From contig NC_061784.1 of NCBI RefSeq assembly GCF_022458985.1, forward strand, positions 24,920,545 through 24,984,544: DNA of 64,000 bases, given 5' to 3'. How positions within the stretch are numbered: position 1 is the stretch's first letter; every line of letters starts with the position of its first letter. The notes beneath the pieces were generated by a model. It did not search any database and had not been told where the DNA came from. It was given only the letters and a program-made list of their open reading frames with translations. This stretch comes from Mugil cephalus (Eukaryota; Chordata; Actinopteri; Mugiliformes; Mugilidae). A program made the translations under genes and the position numbers. Positions 1 to 12,100 of the stretch are shown in pieces.

Positions 1-750
1 GAGGGACGACTCGGACGCTGAAGTGCTGGGTGCCAGGGGCCGGTGCTGCTGCTGCTGAGGGGGGGCCCCGTCCAGGGGGTCGCCTCCCTCCTGCAGGTGA
101 GCATCTGGGGGCACCAGGGGCACGGGGCCCGGGGGGAAACTAGAGCTCAGTAACCCCCCCTGCAGGCCAGACTTGGAGGGAGGGCAGAGCTGCCAGTAAC
201 TGCTCTCTGACAGGACACACACAAGAAGACGAGGGTTAGAGTGGACCCAGGTGAGGACAGGTAACACTGGACTGGAGACACTCACCAGGCATCAAGCCAT
301 CTGGGGGCCAGCACTCTGCGAGGGTTTTGGGGTCCAGCAGGGACTGAAAGTTAAACCCAACACGTCATCAGACTCATCCACTACCACACAAGACTATCAG
401 ACAGGTTCCCCCCGGGGCCACCAGGTGGAGCTGCAGCCGTCCACAGCTCCTCCTCCAGGTCGGATTACACATCGACACAGACGATCAGGCTAAGCTAACA
501 CCTCAACACTGAAAAACATCAAAAACTACCAGCTACAGGTGAGACTACGGGTGAGACTACGGGTGAGACTACGGGTGAGACTACGGGTGAGACTACGGGT
601 GAGACTACGGGTGAGACTACAGGTGAGGCTACGGGTGAGGCTACAGGTGAGACTACAGGTGAGACACTCACCAGGTAGACGTCCCCAGACTGAGCAGAGT
701 TGCCTTCCAGAGTCTTCCTCAGACTCTCGACCAGCAGCGTGACCACAACA
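1..750 (-). CDS. 5' coding exons of an unidentified gene, possibly FAM53-like (partial)
   Basis: Two minus-strand exons are supported. One runs from an uncertain acceptor near 750 down to 672, donor CTG|GTGAGTG; it reads VTLLVESLRKTLEGNSAQSG then DVYL. The next starts near 204 (acceptor AG, upstream tract CTGTCAG), is open to the window edge, and reads SSYWQLCPPSKSGL then a Pro/Gln-rich stretch. Other frames of this exon contain stops. The N-terminus resembles FAM53 proteins, which start M-V/I-T-L-I-T-E-x-L and have a W-containing motif soon after. FAM53C maps to human 5q31 like zmat2, and FAM53A neighbours SLBP, so position fits. Oddity: where FAM53 has ATG this sequence has GTG, and a Kozak-perfect ATG (GCCGCCATG) lies five bases earlier in another frame. 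FAM53 members are poorly understood nuclear proteins. The family call is tentative; a Pro-rich protein of another family is possible. Confidence 0.4.
538..668. repeat. 12-bp minisatellite in intron
   Basis: About ten tandem copies of a 12-bp unit (gtgagactacgg and variants with an a or g change) lie immediately beside the splice donor of the minus-strand exon at 672. The unit length is a multiple of three, so it makes long spurious open frames on both strands. Confidence 0.9.
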
Positions 751-3700
751 TGGCGGCAGGAGGTGAGGAGGGAGGCGAGGGAGGAAGGAGGGGAGGAGGA
801 GGAGGAAAGAAAGGGGGAGAGAAGGGAGGAGGAGGAGGGAGGGGAGAGCTATGGCCGTCCGTGTGTCCGTCCAGTTGTTCAGGTACAGGAGAAGAAGGGG
901 GAGGGGCTGAGGGCTGAGACTCCTCCTCCTTGCTGCCTCAGGGCAGAGTAGCCCCGCCCACTTTCACAAAGGCATCATCAGTCGGCTGTTGCCCAGCAAC
1001 ACACCTAGAGGATGGATTCATTTATTATTAGAAATGTAAAAATGTCCTTTGTAGTATTTAGTGGCGACAGAACAGTGGAACCTTCGTAACAAGCTAAGAT
1101 CTGCTGGGCCAATCAGATTGTGTGGGCGGGGCTTAATGTGGTGATGGACAGAGGAGTAAAAGCGAAGCAAAGTGTTTTCCCGTCAAAACAAAAAATGGAA
1201 AAAAGGCGTTTTCATCTCCAGAAGAATTAAACTTAGAAAGAAAACGTATGAAATGAAAAGAAACTCAAGATAGAGAGAAAGATATCGTCCTCTGATGACG
1301 ACTGGTTTCAAAATTCATTTTTTCTGATACTGGTTGACTCCTTGATGAAAATACATGGAATAGGGAACATTTCCACAGTATTAGTGTCCAGTGTTTGTTA
1401 ATGAATCAAACAGCATCAGCAGACACACATTCATAGAGAAAAACACACACAGCTGAAAACCTTGAATATGAACATGATGTAAGTTTCTTTTTTAACAAAT
1501 GCCTGAACTGCTGCTAAGTCTTCATCTTTTTAAAGTTATTTCCTTTTCTGTATCTTTTACGGGGACAAACATCTAACGTCTTTGACGTCAGCCGTTTTAT
1601 TGTTGGCTAATTCAACTCTACAATGTTCAGATGTTCTTATTGGCCCAGAATCAGACTCCAGCTTAACGTGGATCTGGAAGCTAGCTGCACTTTACCTGTG
1701 CACATAATGTTTGTGGAAGTTCAGGCTAGATTTTCTTACGTGGCTCAGGATTGTTCCTTAGTTCCTACTTAGCTAAAACGCTAGTTGGCTGTATCCAAAG
1801 AACAATCCAAACAAAGGCCAAGACATTTCATCCAAGTAGCTTTTTCTAGTCTAGAAACCCAACTAACACAGCTGTTTTGGCTTAGTTTCTTTGGTTATGT
1901 TTGTGGGTACGCTATGATCTGGATGACTGAGAACCTTTGCTGCTACTGAAATATCAGTAACAATTATCTCCAGGTTTTTTAAAGAGATTTGAGTCAATCA
2001 GGGCTGTTACTATTAATAAATAAACACATTTTAATTCAATTAACAAGGTTTCAACATTAACAGCCAGTCAGAGTCACTAGCTATGTAGTTAGCACTGACT
2101 GGTGTATCTGAGGCTGGATCAGAGCTTTGAGCCCGGCCTGGTACATTGTTAGGAGTTTGGTTTGAAGTTTTGTGGCCTCAGGAAGAAATATCATGAGTTT
2201 TTGGGTCAAAAAGAACCAGACACACAACGACCAGACAGATGAGCCCTTAATAGTCATGGGGTGGACGTTTCAGCATCCAAAGCTTCTGTTGCTGCTAGTT
2301 TGTAGCCAATGTAGCTAATTGTTTTCAAGCAGGGATGCTAAGCACAGCAGGTGAAGTCTCCCTTGTCTCAGTTTGGGATAAGTGTTGACAAATCTGAAAG
2401 GAGCCATATAGAAAGTGTCATTATTCAGATTTGTGTCCAATTGGTGTCCACTGACATGACTGAGCTAGCTGCAGTGTAGCTCACCTGAGCCGTTAGCTAG
2501 CTAGCTAGCTATAAATAATAAGTCAACCGTCTTTCTCTGTCAAGGTCGGAGAAATACATGACTGATTTTAGTTGCTGAAATCTAAGTACTGAATTAAACC
2601 TAGTTGCCACCGCAGCCTCACACACTGCAGGGATCCGGGCTAATACAATGTCCGCCTGGCTGCACCAAAGCGCAGCGGCTAGCGGTAGCTAACAGGGGCT
2701 AACGGTAGCTAACATCGGCTAACAGCGGTCAATGGTAGCTTAGATAGCTAACTGTAGCCAACGGTAGCTAACAGCGGCTAATAGTAACTAACGGTAGCCA
2801 ACGATAAATAATGACAGCTAACGGTAACTAACGGCAACTGACGGCAGCCAGCGGAAGCTAATAGCGGCTAACGGTAGCCAACGGCAGCTAACAACGACTA
2901 ACGGTTACTGACGGCACCTACAAGCGGCCCACTGTAGTCAAGAGCGTTTGAAATAGCAAAACTAGACTTCGAGTTTTTAAAGTGTACTTTTAAAATTCCC
3001 TTTGGATAAATCATGACCCGGATGACCGAGAACCTTCACAGACATATAGCTAACGGTAGCCTACCGTAGCTAACAGCAGCTAACGGTAACTAACGGCAAC
3101 TAACAGCGGCTAACGGTAGCTAGCGGTGGCTAGCGATAGTCCAAAGGCGTTTACAAAGGAAACTGGACTTGAAGAGTTTGGAGAAGACGCTCTCACTGAT
3201 GAAGCTACTTGGATGAAGCGTCTTTTCAAACCTCTACGAGTCCAGTTGCCTTTTTAAACGCCATGATCTGGGTGACTGAGAACCTTCACAGACACAAATC
3301 TAACGGTGGCTAACGGTGGCTAACGGCTGGATGCGCTGCTGCTGCTGCTGCTGATTTGCTGGAGGTTCCTACAGCAGTCGAAGGGAAATTGGGGATGCGG
3401 CCTTTGTTACCTACGCCCCTAAGCTCCGGAACACACCACCTTTACATGAGGGAAGCCGACTCAATAGCTAAAAACATATCCGTCCACTCTAGCTTTAAAT
3501 TAGCTTTTACTTAGCTTTTAACACTGATTTGCACCCCTTGCACGACTGACTTATGCTGTTGCATTACATCTTTTAATTAACTCCTATTCATGCATTTTTT
3601 TTCTTTCTTGTTTTTATTATTAAATCGCATATCACCGAGAGTGAGTAATAGTTAAATCTTCAGCGACCTTCGTGAAGGCTCCGCACTAATGCTAGGGCAA

Positions 3701-4228
3701 GACTTTTCATTTTATTGTTGTTTTATCTCTTTCCCTCCGTGTTGTCATGTTTTTAAATGTTCTTATGTTCATCTTAACATCCTTTCTTTTATTGTGAAGC
3801 ACTCTGAGCTGCAGCGTTTTACGAAATGTGCTCCAGACATAAAGTTTATTGTTATCACATTATTCTAACGGTAGCCGTCGGTAGCTAAGTGAGCTGCTAG
3901 CATCGTTAGCCGCCGTGATTTAACAAACAAACCAGCAGACATCAGACGGGATGCTCCCGGTTCCGTGCTCCCCATCACTCACCCCGGACACGTTACACCT
4001 GAATAAACCCAAACCCCCGAACACACCGGTTCCCTTCACAGCGCGACCAGGACCAGGGTCCATGACAGCCCCATTATCGGCGGTGATGGACGCGTGTGGC
4101 CGGCCTGCGAGGAGGAAAACACGGCGGGATGCTGCGGGATGCAGCCCGGACCCCGAACCACCGAACCACGGAGCCACGGACCCAGATAACCGCTGATCTC
4201 CCTCCCTCGGCCGGGGACGTGTGCTTAC
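751..4228. other. Presumed first intron / 5' region, no coding exon seen
   Basis: Mostly AT-rich unique sequence between the coding exons near 750 and a likely non-coding first exon near 4229. A long purine tract (770-850, polypyrimidine on the minus strand) precedes the coding exon. The stretch 2670-3140 and 3290-3330 is a degenerate repeat (separate entry). I see no exon with splice sites and coding bias here. Confidence 0.5.
2665..3335. repeat. Degenerate AGCTAACGGT-type repeat
   Basis: Many imperfect copies of a roughly 10-bp unit (agctaacggt, agcggctaac, agctaacagc) with interruptions. Divergence between copies is high compared with the other minisatellites in the window, so the array looks old. 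Confidence 0.75.
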
Positions 4229-4600
4229 CTTGCGGGTGGAGGGTGTCAGACCGCGGCGGTGCTCGGTGTATTGACCCAGTATTATTAAAGAGCAGAACCG
4301 CTCCGCCCGCCGCCGCTGTCAGCACCAAACCGAGCGCGATGAATTAAAGTCGGGGTTTAACCGCACCGAGCGGACCGAGCAGCCTCCGGTCCGGACCCGA
4401 ACATCCGCCACAAACGATCAGCACATAATAATAATAATCATCATAATAATAAAGAATCAGCGTGCACACGCCCGTGAGCGGCAGGCATTCATAAATAACG
4501 TTTACGGTGCCAACCGGAGGAGGAGGAGGAGGAGGAGGAGGAGGAGGAGGAGGAGGAGGGAGGTGCTTCACCTCCTCCTCACAGCACCTGCAGATTATTT
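4229..4600 (-). promoter_or_regulatory. CpG-rich promoter and probable non-coding first exon
   Basis: A good donor (CGCAAG|GTAAGC) on the minus strand at 4229 follows CpG-rich sequence (about 3940-4400). This is typical of a 5' UTR first exon leading to the coding exon near 750. An uninterrupted GGA/TCC trinucleotide run lies at 4517-4560. No TATA box is seen. Confidence 0.45.
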
Positions 4601-4730
4601 ACTCCTTTAGTTTATTTCCTCGAGTCTTCACGGGGACGACAGATCACCTCCAGAACAGAACTAATATTAAAAATAAAATGAATGAATCAAAATGAATGCA
4701 GCGGCGAGCAGGAGTCGCCAGCAGCGCGGG

Positions 4731-4752
4731 GCATGCTGGGAGTTGGAGTTGT
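4731..4752 (-). promoter_or_regulatory. ZNF143/SBS-like promoter motif
   Basis: On the minus strand the sequence ends ACTCCCAGCATGC, matching the core of the vertebrate ZNF143 site (ACTACAATTCCCAGCATGC). It lies just upstream of the presumed minus-strand first exon and inside GC-rich sequence, as expected for a housekeeping-type promoter. Inference from motif only. Confidence 0.4.
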
Positions 4753-5211
4753 CATGCTGACACGGCGGCTTGTTTACAGCAGGACCAGTGATGGTTGGAG
4801 GATAAACCCGCATTAGAACAATAAAATTAGATTAAAAACAGCCTAGCATTTGGAAAATGAACTAAAATGAACGCGATCTTCTGTGTCAGAGAAATTTGAA
4901 ATATTTAAATTGGTTCTGTTAAACCATTAACTATTTTTAATCAGATTAATCTCAGGGTTCATGTGAATTAATTTTGATTCATCAAGATTTAATCTCCACT
5001 GATGCGTTTCACTGTTGATCAAACAGACTCCAGGAAGAAGAGAATATATCTGCACTGAACGAGTTCATTAAACACCTTCAACAACTTTTTGTGTCTTTGT
5101 TTGTCCACCATGTGTCCTCATGAATGTGTCCCTGTTGCTACGGAGACAAACTAACTTGTGGACATTGTCCAACCAGAGGAGAGCTGACGCTTCTTATTGA
5201 GAACAGTGTCT

Positions 5212-5489
5212 CCCAGTGAACAGTGGCTGCAGGAGTGGACACATATTAGCAGCAGCATTGGCAGCTTGTCTTTGTCTTGGTTTGTCTTGGTTTGTCTCCA
5301 GCTGTTAGCCGCGTTAGCCCAAGTGCTAGCAGAATCCCCGACTAACGTATGCTTGGCTTGGTTCATGTGCTGTTTGAAGCTGGAAAGAAAACTCCTTCCT
5401 GCAGAGTGTGATGATACTTTATGTGTCTCCACTGGTCCCTCTTGGTGTCTTTGTCCTCAAATGTCCCATGGAGAGGACCAACGTGCTGT
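5212..5489 (+). repeat. 278-bp near-identical inverted duplicate, copy A
   Basis: This segment is the reverse complement of 27114-27391, with the same length and only about two substitutions noticed. Similarity stops abruptly at both ends. No terminal inverted repeats, A-tail or target-site duplication is evident, so the family is not recognised. Copy A lies between slbp2 and the gene at the window start. Confidence 0.9.
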
Positions 5490-5706
5490 CTGGACTCATT
5501 CTGCTGCAGATGCTTCATTGAGTTCAAATTATTAATCAGATTCATCCACATTAACAAATTAGTTTTGACACCTCTAGATTAAAGCGTTTCCATCTTTCAT
5601 TTCCAAAGCAGAAAATTTTACATTCAAATTAAATTTTCCATGTAATTGAAGTTTTTTTCCTGGTGTTGTACAAAAACACTCAGAGCAGCCTGTGAGTTTA
5701 TAACAC

Positions 5707-5712
5707 TTTATT
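5707..5712 (-). terminator. Poly(A) signal of slbp2
   Basis: AATAAA on the minus strand, about 470 bp after the slbp2 stop codon (6185-6187). The intervening sequence is the probable 3' UTR and contains no other convincing coding exon. Confidence 0.55.
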
Positions 5713-6184
5713 TACATCTTTATTAATCACATCCTTCAGCTTTGCTCTCAATAATCAAGAAGCACAAAAACAACAAATTGAAAAATAAAAGAAAATAAAG
5801 TCACAGCAACACAAAGCGACAGCCTTATCCTGACTAGCCAGGTTTTCTTTTTTCGTTTTGTTTTTGAGAAAAAACAGTTGCTCAACCCGGACGGAGACGA
5901 AGACAGCCGAGCTCGACGGGGACGTGGATATAAGAGACAAAGGTGACACCACACGGACAAACACAAAGAACCAGTGATTCCAGAAACAGAATAAATTAGC
6001 AGCTTTTCCTTTTTTGTGCAGAACACGACGCAGTGATGATGTAGTTCAACAAAAATTAACCAAGTGCAAAATAAAACGTTCAGGTCAGAGTTCGGCCGTC
6101 AATCAAAAACTCAGAGGAGCCGCTGGGAAAACCTGACGTAGATCAGAGACGGGGATCAAGGACCCGATCATCCTGCTCCCACGG

Positions 6185-9100
6185 TCAGTACGGATTCCAC
6201 AGCAGCTGATCGGAAAACACAGGAACCTGCTGATCGTCTGAGCCGAAGTCTGAGAATCAAAGATAACAAACCTCACGATCAAAAACTGAGAGACGCTTCA
6301 ATGCAGAAACATTTGAGTGTTTCTAATTTCCCATGTTTTAATGAAATATACAATGTGCAGCTGCCATGGGGGTGGTTGCCACGGTTACAGACGGTCATCT
6401 GAATGGCGCCCTCTTGTGGACTCTTGTCGACATCCAAATAACATGGCCAGTTTAAGACGACATAGCATCAAGACGCTTCTCACAGAGTCTATTTTTACCT
6501 TAGAAACTTCAGCCCAAAGATCAGGTTTTAACTCGTGTTTCTAGACCAAGTAAAACTAGACTGTTCTAAATAACTGAGTCTTTTTCCTGAATATTGTCGT
6601 CATGTTTGGTTCACGGAGGAAAATGCTAACAAGAGGAGAGAGCTAGCAGGAGCAGAGAGCTAGCAGGAGCAGAGAGCTAGCAGGAGCAGAGAGCTAGCAG
6701 GAGCAGAGCGCTAGCAAGAGGAGAGCGCTAGCAAGAGGAGAGCGCTAGCAAGAGGAGAGCGCTAGCAAGAGGAGAGCGCTAGCAAGAGGAGAGAGCTAGC
6801 AAGAGGAGAGAGCTAGCAGGAGGAGAGAGCTAGCCAGCTACACATGATAGAAAGAAACAACATGACAGCCTCTTTCCTATTGGTGGAAACATGCATCCAT
6901 CAACCAATCAGGACATGATGTGTCAGTGGTTGCTAAGCAACAGTGAGGCTATATTCAGTCTATGGAGACAGGAGACAGTTTAGAGACATTCAGACATTAT
7001 TACTGGTTGGACACCTGATAGTTGTGGACATGGTCCTAAATAGTTTTAATGGAAATAGTTGTAAATAACTAAATGTGTTGATCAGCTGTAGAAATGTCCA
7101 GGTTAGATTTGCATTATAAGTTCTTACCGTGGGCGTCGTCGGCCTCGAGCAGGAGGCGGAGCCAGTCGGCCATGTTGTCGTCAGGTGTTAGCCGACCTTG
7201 GAGGGAGTAGCTGAAGCCGGGAGGAGAGCGAACAGGCCGGCGGCTCGTCTCTGGCTACAGACAAGAAAGATGATGGGACACTGAGAGAAGACACTGAGAG
7301 AAGACACAGAACTCACTTCAACAACATTAATACAAGTTTACTAGTCAAACCGGTCTTAGTTTAAAGATCAGATCCATATTCTTATTAGTTCTCATTCTCT
7401 CAAATCATTTCAATTTGACAACGTTTCAGACTTAATGTTAAATCATTGGACTCTTAAACCTCTAGATGAACCAACTAAGACTGAACTGAACATTAGCATT
7501 TAACTTCAAAATTTAAATATAGTCAATACATCTTGTATTGACTCTTAGCTTAGCATCGCTATGTTGCATGTAGCCTAATTTAATCCTAATGTCCAGATGG
7601 AGAGTGGACCAGGTTCTATGTTACTAGAACCTTTGGAGAACACGTGAGCTCTGTGGTGTTTCTAGAGACTCTGGGTCCTGGTCCTGTCTGGTCCAGGTCT
7701 AGATGGATGAGTTTCTACTTAAATATCTTCTAGATTATAGTTCAGAACTAATTAATCAGACCCATATTACTGATTACTACCCATCGAGACCAGGGTCCAG
7801 AACATGATCCCGATTTATTTGGTCTTTTTAGACCAGACTCACCTGCAGCAGCTCAGATCTAATTTATGTCGTATTAGATTGTTTTTCCCGTTTACATTCT
7901 GTTAATTGCAGCTGGTTTACATGGAGGCCAACTGTAGGTGGTGGCCTCCAGACACCGGGGGGCGCTGCTGCAGAGAGAACTTAATATTCTGGATGTTCAG
8001 TACTTTGAAGTTGTTGCTGATCAAACAAACAAAATAAATGAAGTACCGGTGTCCAGGCTCCAGGAAGCTCCAGAGACATGGCGGCCGATGGAGGACACCC
8101 AGAGGAGGCTTTAGAGGCCACGAGCGTCTCCTTCTCTCTCTGGTCGACTCCTCTGTCCTCACAGAGGTCAGAGGTCATCTTGGCCAGCTGGCTCTGCCTA
8201 CGGAAACACATCAGTCCCTCAAACAGTTCATTATTTAGAAAAGGAGGAAGAAGGTGGAAAAGAAGCCCCTACAGCTGCTCCACGGGGTCGACCGTGTCGT
8301 CCTGGCTGCTGATTGGAGGGTCCCACAGGTGCAGAGCTCGTCTCCAGAGACGCACCTGCATGTCCCACGAGCGCCGGCTGTACTTCCTGTACTTGTTGGG
8401 GGTGGACGGGTGGAGCTTCAGGTCCCTCAGGTGTCTGGAGAAAAGAGTTCAGTCACTGTCAAACTAACGTCCTCATAAGATCCAGGTCCCGTTGTCCTAA
8501 TGGTCCTAAAGTAGATCTGCTATTTATTTCTCTTCAGTCTCATAGATCAGATTCTAGGATTCAGTCTGTGGATGTGACTCCGTTCTATGGATCAATGACA
8601 TGATGCCTCATACGTAGCAACGGGCTCAAGCCCAGCTCCTCCCTGCACCTCCTCCCTGACATCACACCTCCTCCCTGCACCTCCTCCCTGCACCTCCTCC
8701 CTGCACCTCCTCCCTGCACCTCCTCCCTGCACCTCCTCCCTGACTCCTCCTCCCTGACATCACACCTCCTCACCGACATCACAGCTCCTGTCCTGGAGTC
8801 ACTCCTCAGACCAGACTCCTTTAGGCCCAGCTAGGAGCTACACCAGAGGACCTGGAGGAGGACGGGTCCTGGAGGAGGACGGGTCCTGGAGTCCCTCTTC
8901 AGACCAGACTCCTTTAGGCTGGAGTCGACCAGCGTAAAATGACTAAAACAAAACTCACATGATCATTCACCAGCGTTATATTAACTCCCTCAAATGACTG
9001 AAACCGTCCTTCCAATAAATGATTTGTTTTACTATTTCTGTGCATTTGAGTGTTTCAGTTTGGCCTAAGTCCCGCCCACTAACATGGAGGGGGCGGGGCC

Positions 9101-12100
9101 TAAGACCTCTACTGCAGCCTCCAGGGGGAGCTCAACGTTAGCATGTTAGCGTTAGCCCCTTAACATGAGTTCTCACTTGGGGACCTGCTGCAGGTAGCTC
9201 TGGTAGCCGCTGGTGTTCTTCCCGTACTGGATCTGTTTCTGCCGCCGCTTCAGGACCGCGGCGTTGGTCTCCGTGTTGGCCGGGTCCGGCAGGCGGGGGT
9301 AACAACGGCCAAGGGGGGTCCTGCAGGGACACGTAAGGTCAACACACACCTTAAAACTATAAGACGCCATGGTTTAATGCCACATCCAGACCAGTTTGAT
9401 CTAAACGGACGGAACCAGTAACACAACAGAACAACAACCTAGAAGTAACAACAACTACAGACTCTTTCCACTTGTTTTAGTGCAAAGAAGAACAAGGAAA
9501 GTAGGAGAAGGTCTGGGTCCAGTCCTGGGTCTGGGTCCGGGTCCGGGTCCAGTCCTGGGTCTGGGTCCGAGTCCTGGTCTCAGTGTTGTGTTGACTTCTC
9601 TGAATAAACCAGTGGATAAATTAGAGACATTCGTTCTTTTCATTGATGAACTGAAATCTGCTGTGTAATGTCTGGTTCTGGTTCTGGTCCTGGTCTTGGT
9701 GCTGGTCCTGGTCCTGGTCCGACCCTCTGGTGAGCTGCCTTTAGCCCGTGGGCCATATGTTTAACACCTGTTAGCTGGTCCATGAAGCAGCAGGATGTTC
9801 ATACAAGATAAGTGTGAACACACAGTTATTGTTTATATGAAGTATTTTGTCAAGTCTTCATTACACACAGAAACATGATGTTAGCGTCACATAGAAACTA
9901 GCACCACTTTAAAAGAAGTGGAGTCAGAAGAGAAGCAGCTCCATGTCTGATGTAGAACTTTAACCCCTGAACGTGATGGAAGACGTTTAGCGTTGCTCAT
10001 GTACCATTCGACCATTAAATGAAAGTGTGTTGATGAAGCCGGGCGGCAGGGACTCGTACCGACCTCTTGTCCACGTCGTCCGTCCCCACGGCAACGCTGC
10101 TGGTGGACACCTTCAGGATGCAGCGCTCCAAGATGGACGACCTGCAGAGCGTCAGGAACAGCCTCATTACGAGCCTTTAACAATAAATCCAGCTCTAATC
10201 GGAATGCTAAGCTAAGCTAAGCTAAGCTAGCTGTACCCTGTAATTAGTTAAACTATTAAAATCCACCAACACAAGACAATGTTTGGTCCAAACATGTGTT
10301 TCAGCTCATTACTGCATTAATTAACCAATTATCTAATTATCATAAAGTTCTCCAGAGTGTTACTGTGTGATGTCAGAAGATTGTTTTACTTTAGTGCATT
10401 TATTCAAATGCTTTAATGTTACTGTGTTAAATCCAGATGAATGAGCTCAGAGTTCCTGCAGAGGGGGGACCTTGTAGACCACATTAGACCCTGATCAGAC
10501 CTGACAATGTTTCCTGGATCTTCTCTGATTGGCTCAATGAAAACCACATGACACTAAACCTCACTGAGAGGAACCAGGAACCACGTTACCACAGATGGTT
10601 CCTGGTTCCTGGAGGTTAAAGGATAATGAATAAAACACCTGCGGGGTTTGCTGCTGGATGCTCGCTCTCGTCCTCGTGGTCCCCCGGCAGCAGGAGGAGA
10701 CGGCGTCGGAGACACGTTACTGTGGAGACAAGCAGACACATGAAGAACATCTTCCTGTAACTCATGTCTTTACATGTTCAGTCTGTTTATGGTCATATTC
10801 TGACGTAACCAACGTCCTCAGGTTCTCAGGAAGTCCAGTCTCTGTCGAGACCGTCGGTCAGGGGCAGAACCTTCAGGTTTAGTTCATCTACAGTAAATAA
10901 GCAGGAGTTTGGTGTCGGGCCAAGATCCACCAACCTCCTCCTGTGGGTCAGACTGAGGCTAGAACCGGATCCAGGTTCTGGGTGATCCGGTTTTCTCTGC
11001 TCCATCTCCACCAGTTACTAAACATTTAGATGTAACAGCAGCGCTGCCTCAGTCATTTATTGATTTACGGTTACGATGTCAATAGAGAACACATCTCACT
11101 GCAGAACGTTCTTTTATCTTTACCTCCATCTAGGAACAACTCTGAGAAAACATCAGGCTTTAATTTAATTTTCTTATTCTTGGTCCACTAGGAGCAGCTC
11201 TGGTCTCTAAGGACCTTTAGGACCACGGTCCGGACCGTCAGGACCGCGGTCCGGACCGTCCAGCGGGGCAGAACCCAGCGTTCGTCGTACCTGACCAGGC
11301 TGTCGTAGACGGAGCTGCAGCCGGGGAGGAGCCATGGCTCGGGGGCGGAGGAGGCGGCGGCCAGCACCGGGTCAGGGAGGCCGTTCAACATGGCCGCCGA
11401 CCAGCCCTTCGCACAGACACACGACCACGGGCTGAAACAGAAGCTGAGACAGAACCGGAGTCAGCAGGGTTCACTTAGCATGTTAGCTGCTTTGTTAATG
11501 GATGTTCAGTTTAGCTCAGAAGCGTCCAACTCGTCCTGGTTCAGGACCAGAGAAAGTTCAGTTTGATCTCCAGCAACACAACTGACAAACACCAACAACT
11601 CCAGATTTTATCCATTCAAGTAAATTATGGAAATGTTTACATTTAATAAACATTCAGACAAATAAGAGCATTTTGGGCTCATTGGCGTCGTGTTCTGTCC
11701 ACTGGGTGAAATCACGGATACAGGAACAGCAGCTCAGTAAATTCATGCCGTGGGCCTCATTAGATCCTCTGGTGGCCACGTTTGGGCCTCAAGCCACATG
11801 TTTGACACCTGTGCTTCAGCAGCAGGCTAAATTAATTCCTCCCAAAATATCTATAAAAGTATCGTTAGAACATAAAACAGGGTTAAGTTAGTCACCCAGA
11901 TACTTCGTCAGGGTTTTATTTATTCAGTTATTTATTTAACAGTGTTAAAGTTTGACTTTTAGGGAAATCACAAAAGTTTAGAGCTAAAAATAATAAACCT
12001 GAATAAATAAAAACAACCAACAGGTTCATGGATGTAATTGTTGGAGACAAAGTGAAATCTTATTTAGTTTAAAGCTTCAGAGGATAATCAACCTCCACAG

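Noticed and set aside
5151-5557. Possible small gene at the 278-bp duplicate (similar peptides also at 27110-27433)
   Set aside because: Peptide similarity only reflects the duplicated DNA; there is no family resemblance, and frames in both orientations are open.
7981-8211. Independent minus-strand small ORF downstream of an apparent slbp2 stop
   Set aside because: Splice sites and phase (CT|G) show it is slbp2 exon 7 read through; it was merged into slbp2.
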